DNA of 64,000 bases from an uncultured Flavobacteriales bacterium (GTDB lineage Bacteria; Bacteroidota; Bacteroidia; Flavobacteriales_D; Parvicellaceae). The position numbers and the translations under genes were made by a program. The notes under the pieces were generated by a model, which saw only the letters and a list, made by a program, of their open reading frames with translations, searched no databases and was not told where the DNA came from. The DNA lies in contig CALSNM010000003.1 of the NCBI GenBank assembly GCA_943787725.1, forward strand, positions 164,384-228,383, written 5' to 3'. This document shows, piece after piece, positions 28,267-38,716 of the stretch. How positions within the stretch are numbered: the first letter of the stretch is position 1; every line of letters starts with the position of its first letter.

Positions 28267-28926
28267 ATGACAAAACTCGTCAATCGGATTGCTTTATTTG
28301 TTTTTATTGGAGTTGCAGTTACTTCATGGATTACTTATCATGAGGAAATGGATATCGTAGTTCCTTATTTGAAACAGGTCTTTTTAGCCACTGCTATTTT
28401 CATGTTCATATTATTATTTTTAAAAGCGAATTACAGATGGCAGGCCTCTTATTTGGCCAAAAAAGCACCAAATTCCTTTGTAATTAGTAGGAAGGGAATG
28501 AAAAAAGCGATTGTTTATGAAGGTATAAATATTGGTTTTTATGCCTATTTATCTATCATGCTTTTGTTATATATAAATGAAGGAGCTATTATCGGAATAC
28601 TTATTGGATTATACTTTTTAGAGGGCTTTGTTAACCTTGCTCAAAATATTTTTAGCTCTAGTTATAGAACCCTTATTCAAGAAAATGCGATTACTATTGT
28701 TTCCAATTACATCACCATAATTCCAATGAAAGAAATCGTCAAGATTGAAAGTAGTCATCGGGATATCCGATTCTTAGATAAGAATAACAAAACCTATTTA
28801 TTGGACATTGACTCTATTAAATTGGATCAGCATAAAGCGTTTATTGGCCATGTAAAAGCAATAGCGAAAAGCAAAGGTATTTATTGCGATGTTGCTTTTA
28901 CCCGAGATGACATACACCATGGTTAA
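28267..28926 (+). CDS. Integral membrane protein of unknown function
   Basis: The 219-residue protein has about four hydrophobic helices in its first 135 residues (around 8-25, 38-55, 85-105 and 107-125). A soluble C-terminal tail with alternating strands follows, for example TLIQENAITIVSNYITIIPM. That tail, a PH-like or bacterial-PH-type pattern after membrane helices, is only a guess. No catalytic motif is visible and I do not recognise the family. It starts 30 bases after the transglycosylase gene, so it may belong to the same transcript; TAAATTCG just upstream is a one-mismatch -7 box. Confidence 0.7.
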   Translation: MTKLVNRIALFVFIGVAVTSWITYHEEMDIVVPYLKQVFLATAIFMFILLFLKANYRWQASYLAKKAPNSFVISRKGMKKAIVYEGINIGFYAYLSIMLLLYINEGAIIGILIGLYFLEGFVNLAQNIFSSSYRTLIQENAITIVSNYITIIPMKEIVKIESSHRDIRFLDKNNKTYLLDIDSIKLDQHKAFIGHVKAIAKSKGIYCDVAFTRDDIHHG

Positions 28927-28976
28927 GCCATCTAAAGAATTTTTTTGAATTTCACCCAGGTTTTTGGGTTATTAAC

Positions 28977-29396
28977 TTACTTTGCGAATAAACTCTCTAG
29001 ATTGTTAAAAGCTTTAAATTCCAAGGCATTTCCAAAAGGGTCTAAGAAGAACAATGTTGCTTGTTCTCCCGGTTCTCCTTTAAATCTAGTACATGGTTCA
29101 ATTAAGAATTTAGTGCCTATGCTTTTTAGTTTTTCTGCGATTGGATTCCAATCAACGATTGAAAGAACTACACCGAAATGAGGAATAGGAACTTGTTGAC
29201 CATCTACTGGATTATGCACGCTATTATTTTGCATGGTTTTATCTTCATGGGTAACCAATTGATGTCCATAAAAATTCCAGTCAATCCACTTTTCAGATGA
29301 CCTACCTTCTTCGAAACCTAATACATTACCGTAAAAATCTCTTGCTTTTTCTATGTTTGAAACAGGTATAGCAAGGTGAAAAGGTCTTAAACTCAT
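28977..29396 (-). CDS. VOC-family (glyoxalase/dioxygenase fold) protein
   Basis: The 139-residue protein has two babb modules: [20 protein letters not shown] with the first metal-ligand His, GHQLVTHED, then [13 protein letters not shown] with a further His, and the end [15 protein letters not shown] with the terminal Glu. All expected metal ligands are present, so it could be an active metal-dependent lyase or dioxygenase-like enzyme. Proteins of this length are often annotated as glyoxalase. The substrate is unknown. Two perfect -7 boxes lie upstream. Confidence 0.85.
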   Translation of the reverse strand: MSLRPFHLAIPVSNIEKARDFYGNVLGFEEGRSSEKWIDWNFYGHQLVTHEDKTMQNNSVHNPVDGQQVPIPHFGVVLSIVDWNPIAEKLKSIGTKFLIEPCTRFKGEPGEQATLFFLDPFGNALEFKAFNNLESLFAK

Positions 29397-29450
29397 GTTT
29401 TATTGAACTGGTGTGATAAAAATACAAAAACTTTTATTTTCTTAGGGGCA

Positions 29451-29470
29451 CAAAGTTAGACGCAAAAGTA
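29451..29470 (-). promoter_or_regulatory. Two -7 boxes upstream of the VOC gene
   Basis: CAAAGTTA (29451-29458) and CAAAAGTA (29463-29470) are TAACTTTG and TACTTTTG on the minus strand, both full TAnnTTTG matches, 55 and 67 bases before the start at 29396. No -33 TTG is at the usual distance. Confidence 0.5.
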
Positions 29471-29568
29471 AATATAGCGAATAAAAAATTAAGCAGTAAC
29501 GTTATTTATAGCGATTCATCTTGGTTATAAGTCATTTATTATGAGGTGAGTTGATTGGGGATATTTAA

Positions 29569-31635
29569 TTATTTGTCGCTGAAGATTATTTTTAACCAAG
29601 GAAAGCTCCATCGATCTTCATCATCCAAACCTTTTAAAATCAATGTCACTGATTTTACTGTTTTTTTAAAATGACCCGATTCATAATTGAAATAGATGTC
29701 TTCTTCAAATTGAACTGACTCGATATCAGTAAAAGTTATATCGCCAATATAACTTTCTCTGTTCTTCCATTTTATCTTTTCATTGTTATAAGGGTCTATT
29801 ACTTGTGCTTTTTTGGATTTCCCTCCTTCTAAAAGGCTCGTAATTAGTTCTTTTCTCTTTTGTGGATACAACCATTCAGTATTCTCCTTGAAATTCCAAA
29901 AATCATCCATTTCATAACCTGATAATGGTTCAGTGAATAAATGACCTGATTTTATTAGAGTATATTCCGATTTATTATTGGGATTTGGTTTTGACATGTA
30001 CAACTCTTTTCCTCCCATTATATCTCCTGTTACAGGATTTGTGTCCCAGATCATTGGTATAACTCCAGTAATATTTATTTCAAATTGTGTTTCAGAAATG
30101 TCATAGTCCCAATCTTCAATGAATTTAAACCCTATTATGTCTTGATTGACATACGGGCTTAAAATTGAATCGTATAATTCATCACCAGTAATTTGGTCAT
30201 AAATATATTGTCCCGTTTCAAAGTTCATTCTTGGAACTATATGAAGTATATTCATCAGTTCCTGGGGGTTTTTTTCAATTTTATAGGGATCATCAAAAAG
30301 GCTTTTATATGTCTTATTACCTTCTGCAAAAGGGTACTTAATAAAAAATGAATTCATTTTTATTTGATTGATTGAATCCATGGTGAAACCATTTTCGATA
30401 AGAATATTTTTATCTATATTTTGAGTTTTGTTGTTTAATAGCATCAAAGGTGACTTGTGATTGGGTAGGTAAAAGTCATCAACTTTTTGGATGGTATTAT
30501 TTCCATTGACATTTATTAAAAACAAGGGTATCGATTTCGATAATTCACCGTCTTCATCGTAACTCTTTGCACATGGCGCAATAGCTTTTATTTCTTTTCC
30601 AAAGGAATAGTTTATTGTGTCGAAGTACCAATCTTCAATAAACCCCAATTTATTGATGTCCAGATAGGAGTATAAAGACGTGTCTATATCGTACATTTGA
30701 TTGCCAACAACATCATACAATTCCTCCCCATATTCGTCGTAAATAGGGTGTTTTTCATATTTGTAAAGTGCCTTATTTTTATTGGTTAATGTTTTGTTAT
30801 AAGTAGGATTTGGTTCTAAATAATTATACTTATTTGAAAACAGAGGTTGGATTAGATTAAACCGTTTAGATGATTCAATGTTCTCGTTCCACCAATATTG
30901 TTGAATCTCTTCTGTTTCAACTTGTTCGTTTCCAGAAATAGTAGATGTGCTGAAGTAATTTTCGGCAACTTTCCAATTGAGAGAGCTTTTTTCAAATGTA
31001 TTTAACTTAATGTGGAAACGAGGATTAATGCCAATTACATCTCCTGTATCCTCGTTAATTTTAATTGTGTTTACAGTTATGCCATTTACCGTTTTCACTA
31101 TGAAGCTTTTTTTAATGTCGAATTCCCATTTTTCAACGAATGTAAAAGAAACAAAATCTGCTATCTCCAGAGGGTGTATGTATAATTCTAGAACTTCTTC
31201 ATTTATTCCAGGATCGACAGCATATACATATTCCACGCTATTTAATATGTTAAGGTGTTTATTGTGCTGAGCTTCATGGAAGTCTATTTCGGCTATGCTG
31301 GGTTCTAAAGAGTCTTTCTGTATAGGGGTTTTGAAATAACCACTTGGTTGCACATGTGCGCTGTTTTTGTCTGGCATAAAGGCTTTAAGTCTCCCTGACT
31401 TAAGCCCTTTTATAATGAAGTCTAACAAATCATGGTGCTGTTTAATTGGAAGAGATTCATTGTTTAGTTCTTTATCAAACATCTGTAAAAAAGTTTCTCT
31501 ATTTCTCCAGAAATCATCCATTTTATGCTTACGCGAGAAGTGAATTGAGACTTCGTTAAAAATTATCTGGGATTCTTTTTGCGCATAATATTGTGCTGAA
31601 AATAATATAGCAAAGAATACGGTTAAAGCTTTCAT
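29569..31635 (-). CDS. Secreted protein with four GldN-like repeats
   Basis: The 688-residue protein has a signal peptide (MKALTVFFAILFSAQYYAQ) and no lipobox. Four related modules are visible by their core: FTFVEKWEFD at 164-173, LGFIEDWYFD at 330-339, FKFIEDWDYD at 503-512 and VQFEEDIYFN at 641-650. Each is followed by a strand pattern such as FEINITGVIP, and two have TGDIMGGKELY or TGDVIG. The EDWxFD...IxGIxP pattern is the core of GldN, a periplasmic type IX secretion/gliding component normally of about 300 residues with one such domain. The module start FWRNRETF...LLDFIIKGLKSGRLKAF recurs as FWNFKENT...LITSLLEGGKSKKAQV near 580-612. I infer a GldN-related but distinct protein; the repeat architecture is unusual. 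Confidence 0.72.
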   Translation of the reverse strand: MKALTVFFAILFSAQYYAQKESQIIFNEVSIHFSRKHKMDDFWRNRETFLQMFDKELNNESLPIKQHHDLLDFIIKGLKSGRLKAFMPDKNSAHVQPSGYFKTPIQKDSLEPSIAEIDFHEAQHNKHLNILNSVEYVYAVDPGINEEVLELYIHPLEIADFVSFTFVEKWEFDIKKSFIVKTVNGITVNTIKINEDTGDVIGINPRFHIKLNTFEKSSLNWKVAENYFSTSTISGNEQVETEEIQQYWWNENIESSKRFNLIQPLFSNKYNYLEPNPTYNKTLTNKNKALYKYEKHPIYDEYGEELYDVVGNQMYDIDTSLYSYLDINKLGFIEDWYFDTINYSFGKEIKAIAPCAKSYDEDGELSKSIPLFLINVNGNNTIQKVDDFYLPNHKSPLMLLNNKTQNIDKNILIENGFTMDSINQIKMNSFFIKYPFAEGNKTYKSLFDDPYKIEKNPQELMNILHIVPRMNFETGQYIYDQITGDELYDSILSPYVNQDIIGFKFIEDWDYDISETQFEINITGVIPMIWDTNPVTGDIMGGKELYMSKPNPNNKSEYTLIKSGHLFTEPLSGYEMDDFWNFKENTEWLYPQKRKELITSLLEGGKSKKAQVIDPYNNEKIKWKNRESYIGDITFTDIESVQFEEDIYFNYESGHFKKTVKSVTLILKGLDDEDRWSFPWLKIIFSDK

Positions 31636-31661
31636 TAGAAATTCAGGTTAAAATACGAGCA

Positions 31662-31669
31662 CAAATTTA
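31662..31669 (-). promoter_or_regulatory. -7 box (TAAATTTG) for the GldN-like gene
   Basis: CAAATTTA at 31662-31669 is TAAATTTG on the minus strand, 26 bases before the start at 31635. Confidence 0.5.
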
Positions 31670-31826
31670 GCGGATAATCAATGGTTATTATATGTATAAT
31701 GGAAGATATTAGTTTTGATTATAGATTACTTGTCACAAGCAACTGTGTAAAACCAATTTTATTCAATTGTTATTGAGCGATTGGTTTACTTATTTTCACA
31801 TTTCTAAATCATAGTTATTGACAATA

Positions 31827-33089
31827 ATGAAAAATACTTTATTTCTACTTAGCTTATTCATTTTAATAGGTTGTTCTGAATCAGAAACGGAAAAGCCAAA
31901 GGCGGAAGTTGTTGAAATCACTCCAGAAGTAATTAGGGATACCGTTTTTATGTATGGCTTAGATGTAGAAGAATTTTTCATTGATAGTGGCGTAGTTCAG
32001 CCAAATCAAGGATTAACACATATACTTCCAAATTATGGAATAAGTCAAACAGCAATATTTAAATTAGCCGATGACTTTGATTCAATTTTTGATGTACGTA
32101 AAATAAAACCTAACCATCCTTACTATGTTTTTTGTTCCAAGGATTCAAACAAAAGAACAAAACGATTTATTTATGAAAAAAATGCAATAGAATATGTTGT
32201 TTTTAATTTTGAAGATACCCTAAATGTGTTTGTTGGAAAAAAAGATGTAGAAATAAGAGCTGAATCAGCTGGTGGGGTTATCACTTCAAGTTTATGGAAT
32301 GCATTTATTGATAATGATTTGAGTCCGGCATTAGTGATGGAGTTTTCCAAATTGTTTGCATGGTCTATCGATTTCTTTGGAATTCAAAAAGGTGATTATT
32401 TCAAAGTAATGTATGAAACGAAATATGTTGAAGGAGAAAATATCGGCGTTGGAAATGTAAATGCAGTTTTGTTTAATCACATGGGTAAAGATCACTATGT
32501 GTTTTACTATGAAGCGGACAGTAGTGGCTTAGGCTATTATACAGAAAAAGGAGAAAGTATGAAGCGGGCCCTATTGTCTGCCCCACTAGAGTATAGTCGT
32601 ATATCTTCTAAATTTTCTCATAAGCGCTTTCATCCGGTTCATAAATACTATCGCCCGCATCATGGGGTAGATTATGCAGCGCCTATAGGAACCGAAGTGG
32701 TGGCAACAGGAACGGGTAAAGTTATTTATGCAGGATGGGCTGGTGACGCTGGTCGGTTGGTCAAAATTAAACATACAACCGGAGATATGGTAACAAAGTA
32801 TATGCATTTAAGTAAGTTTGGTCCTGGCATAACAAAAGGTGCTTCTGTAATGCAAGGGCAGAAAATTGGAGAAGTTGGAAGTACAGGTGCTTCAACTGGC
32901 CCACATTTAGATTATAGAATTTTTATTCATGGAAAAGCTGTTGACCCTTTAAAAATAGACATTCCTTCTTCTGATCCATTGGAGGATAGCTCTTTGGTAG
33001 AGTATTTGGAGTATATTGCTCCTGTAAGATTGGAATTGGATGGAATTGAAGCTAAAAAAATACCAGCGCAGCAAGTGGATCAAGAGTAG
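31827..33089 (+). CDS. M23-family metallopeptidase lipoprotein
   Basis: M23 peptidases are zinc endopeptidases that cut peptidoglycan cross-links. Start ATG 31827 gives a lipoprotein signal, MKNTLFLLSLFILIGCSE; the TTG nine bases upstream is not needed. The first 260 residues are an OapA/LysM-like extension, with GLTHILPNYGISQTAIFKLAD near the start. The catalytic domain is at about residues 270-385: HHGVDYAAPIGTEVVATGTG (HxxxD), GDAGRLVKIKH and GPHLDYRIFIHGKAVDP (HxD/H). All zinc ligands are present. It is divergent from the GldN-like gene and its 3' end overlaps the next gene by 50 bases. Confidence 0.92.
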   Translation: MKNTLFLLSLFILIGCSESETEKPKAEVVEITPEVIRDTVFMYGLDVEEFFIDSGVVQPNQGLTHILPNYGISQTAIFKLADDFDSIFDVRKIKPNHPYYVFCSKDSNKRTKRFIYEKNAIEYVVFNFEDTLNVFVGKKDVEIRAESAGGVITSSLWNAFIDNDLSPALVMEFSKLFAWSIDFFGIQKGDYFKVMYETKYVEGENIGVGNVNAVLFNHMGKDHYVFYYEADSSGLGYYTEKGESMKRALLSAPLEYSRISSKFSHKRFHPVHKYYRPHHGVDYAAPIGTEVVATGTGKVIYAGWAGDAGRLVKIKHTTGDMVTKYMHLSKFGPGITKGASVMQGQKIGEVGSTGASTGPHLDYRIFIHGKAVDPLKIDIPSSDPLEDSSLVEYLEYIAPVRLELDGIEAKKIPAQQVDQE

Positions 33090-34457
33090 TGCCTTTTTAG
33101 GGTGTGTCCTATTATTTCATGTTGTTTCTTTTGGACAAGCTGACTATGAAAATCTCAAAGATTATATCCCTTTTGAGAACACCTCTATAGAAACGCATCC
33201 GTTTATTACCGTAAAGGTCCACGTGCACGTTATTCAGCAATCCGAAAATGATCCCCAGAACATAACAAAAGACAACAAAGAATATATTGAGAAGCAGTTT
33301 GATTGGATAAATGGAATGTATTCGACATTTTCAAATCCAACATTATTGCCAGAATCTGGAGAGGTGCCATTTGTCCCTGATTCAAGAATAAGATTCCGGT
33401 TAGATACGATAAAATTTCATATTGATGCTTCTGATTGGGATAGGATAAGAACCGTTTTACATATGAGTGGCGGGGCTCCTTGGAAAATAGATACAATTGA
33501 TTTGCTTCGAAACGAAATAGGAATTAAGGGAAATCTTGTTAATCGATTTGCTTCGAACTTGGATAGTATTACAATAATAAAATCTTCCGGTAATAATGGC
33601 GTATATTCCTTAATGTCTAAAAGGCAAAAAGGTGGTATAACATTTTTAAAAATTAAAGAGAAGCTCTTTTCTCAGGTGGGAGATGGAAGCCTTACTTTCT
33701 TCAAGAAACATGATGTAAATTGCTCTCAGGATATTTGGGAGAAAATATACCAATTCGGATAAAAATGCTTTACATGTATTTTATACGGGAAGTTCTAGAG
33801 TTAAAACCTCATTTGGTTGTGGTCCATCTCCTTTTTTTTTAAATGTGTCTAATATTGATCAAAAACAAGGTTATGCAGTTGCATTATTATCAGGTCATGA
33901 ATTGGGTCATTGTTTGGGGTTAAGCCATACAAATTATCCGCAGTTTTCAGATTTGCCCTAAGAAGGATAAATTTGGTTGGATAGACTGTAATAGTATTAA
34001 TACAAGTAATAACATAATGGGGTATAACAAATGCAGGAGGTATCTTTCGCCATTGCAAGTAGCGCATATACATAAACGCTATACAACGGATACAGTTTTA
34101 ATTAAAACTACTACAGCCAATGAATATGATACACTTATAATATTGAGGTTTGGGATGATCGTATTGGAACAAAGCATGATGGTAAAAGGAGATATTATTG
34201 TAAGAAAAGGAACAGTTAACTATAAACTAGCAATGTTAGTATGGCTTATGGAGCAGCTATTTATATTGAGAAAAAAGCAAAGTTAATTATTGATGGAGCT
34301 GACGTTACCAATCATTTCGGAGATAATTTGGGGAGGGGTGGTTATCTGTAAATCGTATGAAGAAGATGAAAAGTCTCCTAAAAAGAAGGAGAAACAAGGT
34401 AAGTTGATTGTAAAAAATGGAGGGAAGTTATCGATGTATTCCCTGAATGGAGATTAG
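33040..34457 (+). pseudogene. M43-like (pappalysin-type) metalloprotease with beta-helix tail, broken by frameshifts
   Basis: The intact first frame (33040-33762) has a signal region (SSAFLGCVLLFHVVSFGQ) and the VKVHVHVIQQSEND plus FDWINGMY pattern of M43 metalloproteases. A shift near 33753 leads to ALLSGHELGHCLGLSHTNY, the metzincin zinc motif HExxHxxGxxH. A shift near 33960 leads to IDCNSINTSNNIMGYN, the Met-turn. Further shifts near 34140, 34240 and 34320 are needed to read KGDIIVRKG, AAIYIEKKAKLIIDGADV and KQGKLIVKNGGKLSMY. Those phrases are a parallel beta-helix-like stalk often found in secreted Bacteroidota proteins. At least five disruptions make it unreadable as sequenced. No C-terminal sorting domain remains, so it is also probably truncated. 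It ends 8 bases before the converging AsmA-like gene. Confidence 0.75.
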
Positions 34458-34465
34458 TTTATAAG

Positions 34466-37163
34466 TTAACCTTCAATTTCAATTTCCACTTTCTTTTTCT
34501 CTTCTTCCTCAACCCCTAGTTTCTTTAAGAACTTGTTTAATCCTTTGTTTTTGCTCCTTTTTCTTTCTTCTCTTCTTTTTTCTCGTTCCCTTCTCAGTTG
34601 ATACATCTGGTTCGTTATCAAACTCATCCCATTCGACCTCGAAAGTTGTTTTTGTTTCTTCTTCAACCGGAGTTTGTATTGTGCTGTCTTTTTTAAAGAG
34701 CCCAAACTCTTGCTTTAAGATGGATTTTAATTCTTTTTTCTCTTCTTGAATAGCTTCTTTTCGAGCTATTTTCTTTTCTTCCTTGTCGAGCTTGAATTTA
34801 AGATCAGATAGGTTTCCATACATATGAAGAAATAATTTTACTCCCTAATCCATCATCTTTAATAGGTCCAAATTCATCTTGATTTTTCTTCTTTACAAGA
34901 ACGTCATTTAACCTGAAGTTAAGGTGGTAATCTACGTTGTCATCAAAGCCGTGAATTCCAGAAATGTTGAGGTCCATAACATTGGTAGATAAAGTCATCT
35001 GTGGTATGTGAATTTTCCCTTTGTCAATAATAACTTTGTTGTCAAGGTTTGCAAACTTGATATGTTTTATCTTTTTCTTTAATAGTTTGGTGTCTATAAC
35101 TGTTTTTACAATTTTATTAGATTCAAAATAGTCAGCAATATCAAGTAATGCAGCTTGGTCTATTAATTCACCTTTTTTAATAGAAAAATTTGCTTCAGCG
35201 TATAAACGATTCATGTCTATGTTCATATATCCATCAATAACAGTGGCTAAACCAAGTTGAACCGTGGTTTTTCCTTTAATATTTTCATGAGTCAAAAATT
35301 TTTGTCCAAAGTCATTAAATTCGCTAAAGAAATTATTAATGTCGATGTTGTTTGCTGTGCCATCAAGCGTCCAAAAGAATGAATTAATATTCGTTTGTTC
35401 CATCTCTGAACTCAAAATATAACTTCCTTTGTTGGCTTTGAAGGTTATGTTTTTTGCTGAAAGTTTCTTATTTTGGTAGGTAATAATTCCCTTTAGATTA
35501 GATGCTGTAAATTTCCCATAACTCAATTCTCCAATGTGAGATTTGAGATTGAAGTTTATGTTATCAGGAAAATTTAAAGGGATTGCTTCTTCCGAAGTCG
35601 CTGTTGTTGCGCTTCCCATTATTTCATTTAAACTGACAGATTTTGATCGAAAATCAGTTTCGATTACTAATTGTTCTTTTTCGAATAGTAAAAACGGAAT
35701 AATGTTTTTTATTATCCCATCAGCTTTAAATTGAGAACTTAATATGGAGCCTGTTAAATTACTGAAAGCTGCATCGTTCTTTTTTAAGGAAAGACTTCCA
35801 TTTAAATTAGTAAAGGCTAGGTGACTGCTTTTTGTTTTGAGAGAAACATTTTGAATCTTAATGAAACCATTAGAAGTTTTTATCTTAGGTTTTGCGCCAT
35901 TAGCGGTATTTAATATTCCGGCAAATTCAACTTCGAATAGAAGCATTTCCATCAAGGGTTTCCATCTTTTCAGAGTTGATAAATTGCTTCATTTTTTTCA
36001 TTGAAAGGTTTCCGTTTAACTCCGCTTCAATAGACGGGGTTTTAAAATTTGAAATCAGAATATTGCCTTCTATTTTTCCGTTTTCAAGAACTCCACTGAT
36101 GTTCTTAAATTCAATTACTTCGTGGTTTTTTTTATTTCGACTTTCGAAATGTCCCGCTAGCGATAAATGTTTTAGATGTGCCCCCGTTTCTTTTTCGATT
36201 AGATCGCCGTTATTTAGTGTAAAGTCAGCAATTACATGGGGAGAAGAATTTTTGGCAATAACCCCCTTTATTCTCGTTTCAAAAACAACCATTCCTTGAG
36301 CTTTGTATGCAGAAAGTGCGTCAAAATACTCTTTTGGAAAAATAGAAAAGGTTCTTTGGAGGTCAATATTTCTTCCTTTAATGTTTAAGTCCATAAATGA
36401 AGAGTCTTTGTTGTTGGTATACTTTCCGCTCATGTCAAACAACAAATCTTCAATAGATAGCTCTGCTTTTTTCAGTTGATACAAGCTACTATCCTTATGA
36501 ATATTCAAAACAATATTTGCAGCAGCATTTTTGTTTTCTACGTATTTGATGGAGTTGCTTTTTAACTGGTTGATATAAAAATTGGATGTTGCGGAAAGTT
36601 CATAATTACTTTGCGAGAAGTTTCCGGCGAAGGTTATGTTTTCACTGTTGATACTGTAATATTGCTGAGTGGTTTTATTAGAATAACTGAATCGAATATG
36701 TATTAAATGCTACTTCTTCTAAAGCAAATGAGAATTTATTGTTCTTTTCATGTAAAGAATCCTCTTTTAGTATTAGAGTAATTTTCATTACCTAAAGAAT
36801 CAATGCGTAATTTAATCACCGAATTTTCAGCTTTAATCTCGTTCACGGTATAGTTTCCGTCGACCATATTCCAGAAATTAAAATTCATATACACGTGCTC
36901 GGCGTAAATTAACGTATCACTATCGGCGTGTCAGATACGAACAATTTGTTAAACCGCAATGAAGCAGAAGGGAACTGTGAAAACAGTGTCAGCTCGAGTT
37001 CTTCTACTGCTACAGGAACTGCTAAGGTTTTATTTAGCTCTTCTACTGCGTATTGCTTTATTTCATCCTCGTAGAGATTTATAATGAGGGCTGCTATACC
37101 AAACATTAAAGCAATGAATATTCCTATTCCAGCTACTAATCTTTTTGCCCATTTATACCACAT
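34466..37163 (-). pseudogene. AsmA-like outer-membrane biogenesis protein, multiply frameshifted
   Basis: The pieces in order are: the N-terminus at 37163-36909 (MWYKWAKRLVAGIGIFIALM membrane helix, then LEELELTLFSQFPSASLRF, the AsmA start); a short piece from 36888 (NFNFWNMVDGNYTVNEIKAE); 36508-35927; 35955-34804 (KIQNVSLKTKSSHLAF, ANFSIKKGELIDQAALLDIA, the AsmA C-terminal domain); and a charged Lys/Glu tail to 34466. The repaired length is about 900 residues. At least six shifts are needed, in both directions; at 36915 a missing C restores TPDSDTLIYAEHVYMNF. AsmA-like proteins bridge the periplasm and are linked to lipid transport to the outer membrane. Whether it is a pseudogene or an error-rich assembly is open. 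Confidence 0.75.
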
Positions 37164-37329
37164 TTTTATCTATTTAGCAGAAGCTTTCAGTTAAACCGTA
37201 ATGAACGATAAAATTACTTGGATAAAATGGCTTATTTCTTCAGCGTGGGTATACTTATTAACGAGTAAGTATTAATTGAACGACAGTATTTTAGATATAT
37301 TATCTGATTCGAACAATTGAATACATGTT

Positions 37330-38586
37330 TTATGAAAAATCACTTTTTAATTCAATTACCGTTATTTCTGGCCAAATACCAATTCTTCCAGGATACCCGA
37401 GGTATCCAAACCCTCTATTAACATATAAATATTGGCCGTTTTGTTGATAGAGACCAGCCCATTTTTTGTACCTATATTTTACTGGACTCCATTTAAATCC
37501 TGGGATTTCTATTCCCATTTGCATGCCATGCGTATGTCCGCTCAGGGTAAGGTTTATATTTTTAGGATGCGGTAAAGTTTTTTCTTCCCAATGATCTGGA
37601 TCATGAGAAAGAAGGATTGTGAAATCTTCTTTATTTATGCCTTCCAGAGCCTTATTTAAATCTCCATAGGCTGGAAATGGAGGTTTACCCCAATTCTCTA
37701 CACCTACTATTTGAATTTGCTCATTATTTTTAATTAGAGAGGTTCTTTGGTTATTTAGAACAGAAAACCCCATTTCCACGAGATGCAGTTTTATTGATTC
37801 GGTATTTTTTAATTTTTCTTCTTCTGATTCCCAATTTACATATTCTCCGTAGTCATGATTTCCTAAAATTGCAAACTTTCCCATAGGGGCATGCAAATCT
37901 TTCAATAAATGCATGTAGGGTTCTATTTCTTGTGCAAAGTTATTTACCAAATCTCCTGTGAAAAAGATTAAATCTGGATTTTGGTCTTGCACCATTTTTA
38001 GGCCTCTTGCGACCGACTCAATATTATCGAAACTACCCGAATGAAAATCTGATATTTGAACAATTTTGAGTTTGTCAAATGCACCTGGTAAGTCAGGAAA
38101 AGTTAAAGATTGTCTATGAATTTTAAAGTCATATTTTCCCTTGATAATTCCATATAAAAATCCAGTAAATGGAATTATTGCTATTCCCATTCCGATTTGT
38201 GATATGAATTTTCTCCTTCCTTCAATTTCTACAGTGTCAGAATTGTTAGAAAACCAACTACTTAGTTTTTGGAAACAAAATTTAATGATTCTAACGGAAT
38301 CACCAAGAAATAGTGTTCCTACAAAAACAATTTTGGTAATTATCAAAGTAAACGTTATTCCAATTAGTAAGTTTTGCCAATACCCCATATTGGTATTTCT
38401 AGCGCTCAAATAAAAGCCCATAGAAATTATTCCAATGACTATTACTAAAATACTAATAACGTAGATAATAAAAACAATTACTTTTTTTCTTCCTTGCGGA
38501 AAAGCCGATTTTAACCCTTGGTGGGTATAAATTTCAATGAATACAATAAATAATAATAGAATTATGAAAAATAAAGTTCTTGTCAT
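37330..38586 (-). CDS. Membrane-anchored calcineurin-like metallophosphoesterase (YkuE/YaeI-like)
   Basis: The 418-residue protein has three to four membrane helices in its first 110 residues, then a short linker, then a metallophosphoesterase domain. The metal motifs are KIVQISDFHSGSFD (DxH), FFTGDLVNNF (GDxxN), FAILGNHDYGEY (GNHD) and LTLSGHTHGMQMGIE (GHTHGGQ-like). The end, GLYQQNGQYLYVNRGFGYLG, is typical of the YkuE/YaeI group. Members of this group hydrolyse phosphodiesters such as UDP-2,3-diacylglucosamine or lipid-linked substrates. The substrate here is not determined. It is complete and monocistronic. Confidence 0.9.
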   Translation of the reverse strand: MTRTLFFIILLLFIVFIEIYTHQGLKSAFPQGRKKVIVFIIYVISILVIVIGIISMGFYLSARNTNMGYWQNLLIGITFTLIITKIVFVGTLFLGDSVRIIKFCFQKLSSWFSNNSDTVEIEGRRKFISQIGMGIAIIPFTGFLYGIIKGKYDFKIHRQSLTFPDLPGAFDKLKIVQISDFHSGSFDNIESVARGLKMVQDQNPDLIFFTGDLVNNFAQEIEPYMHLLKDLHAPMGKFAILGNHDYGEYVNWESEEEKLKNTESIKLHLVEMGFSVLNNQRTSLIKNNEQIQIVGVENWGKPPFPAYGDLNKALEGINKEDFTILLSHDPDHWEEKTLPHPKNINLTLSGHTHGMQMGIEIPGFKWSPVKYRYKKWAGLYQQNGQYLYVNRGFGYLGYPGRIGIWPEITVIELKSDFS

Positions 38587-38716
38587 AATTTGAAGTTCTT
38601 TAATTAAAGATTAATTATTACTTTTATTATGCAAGTAAAATTACATTGTTATTTTCAAAAAACGAAACAGACTAAACTATATTTTATGCATATAGTCTAA
38701 TTCAAATAAAATAATG

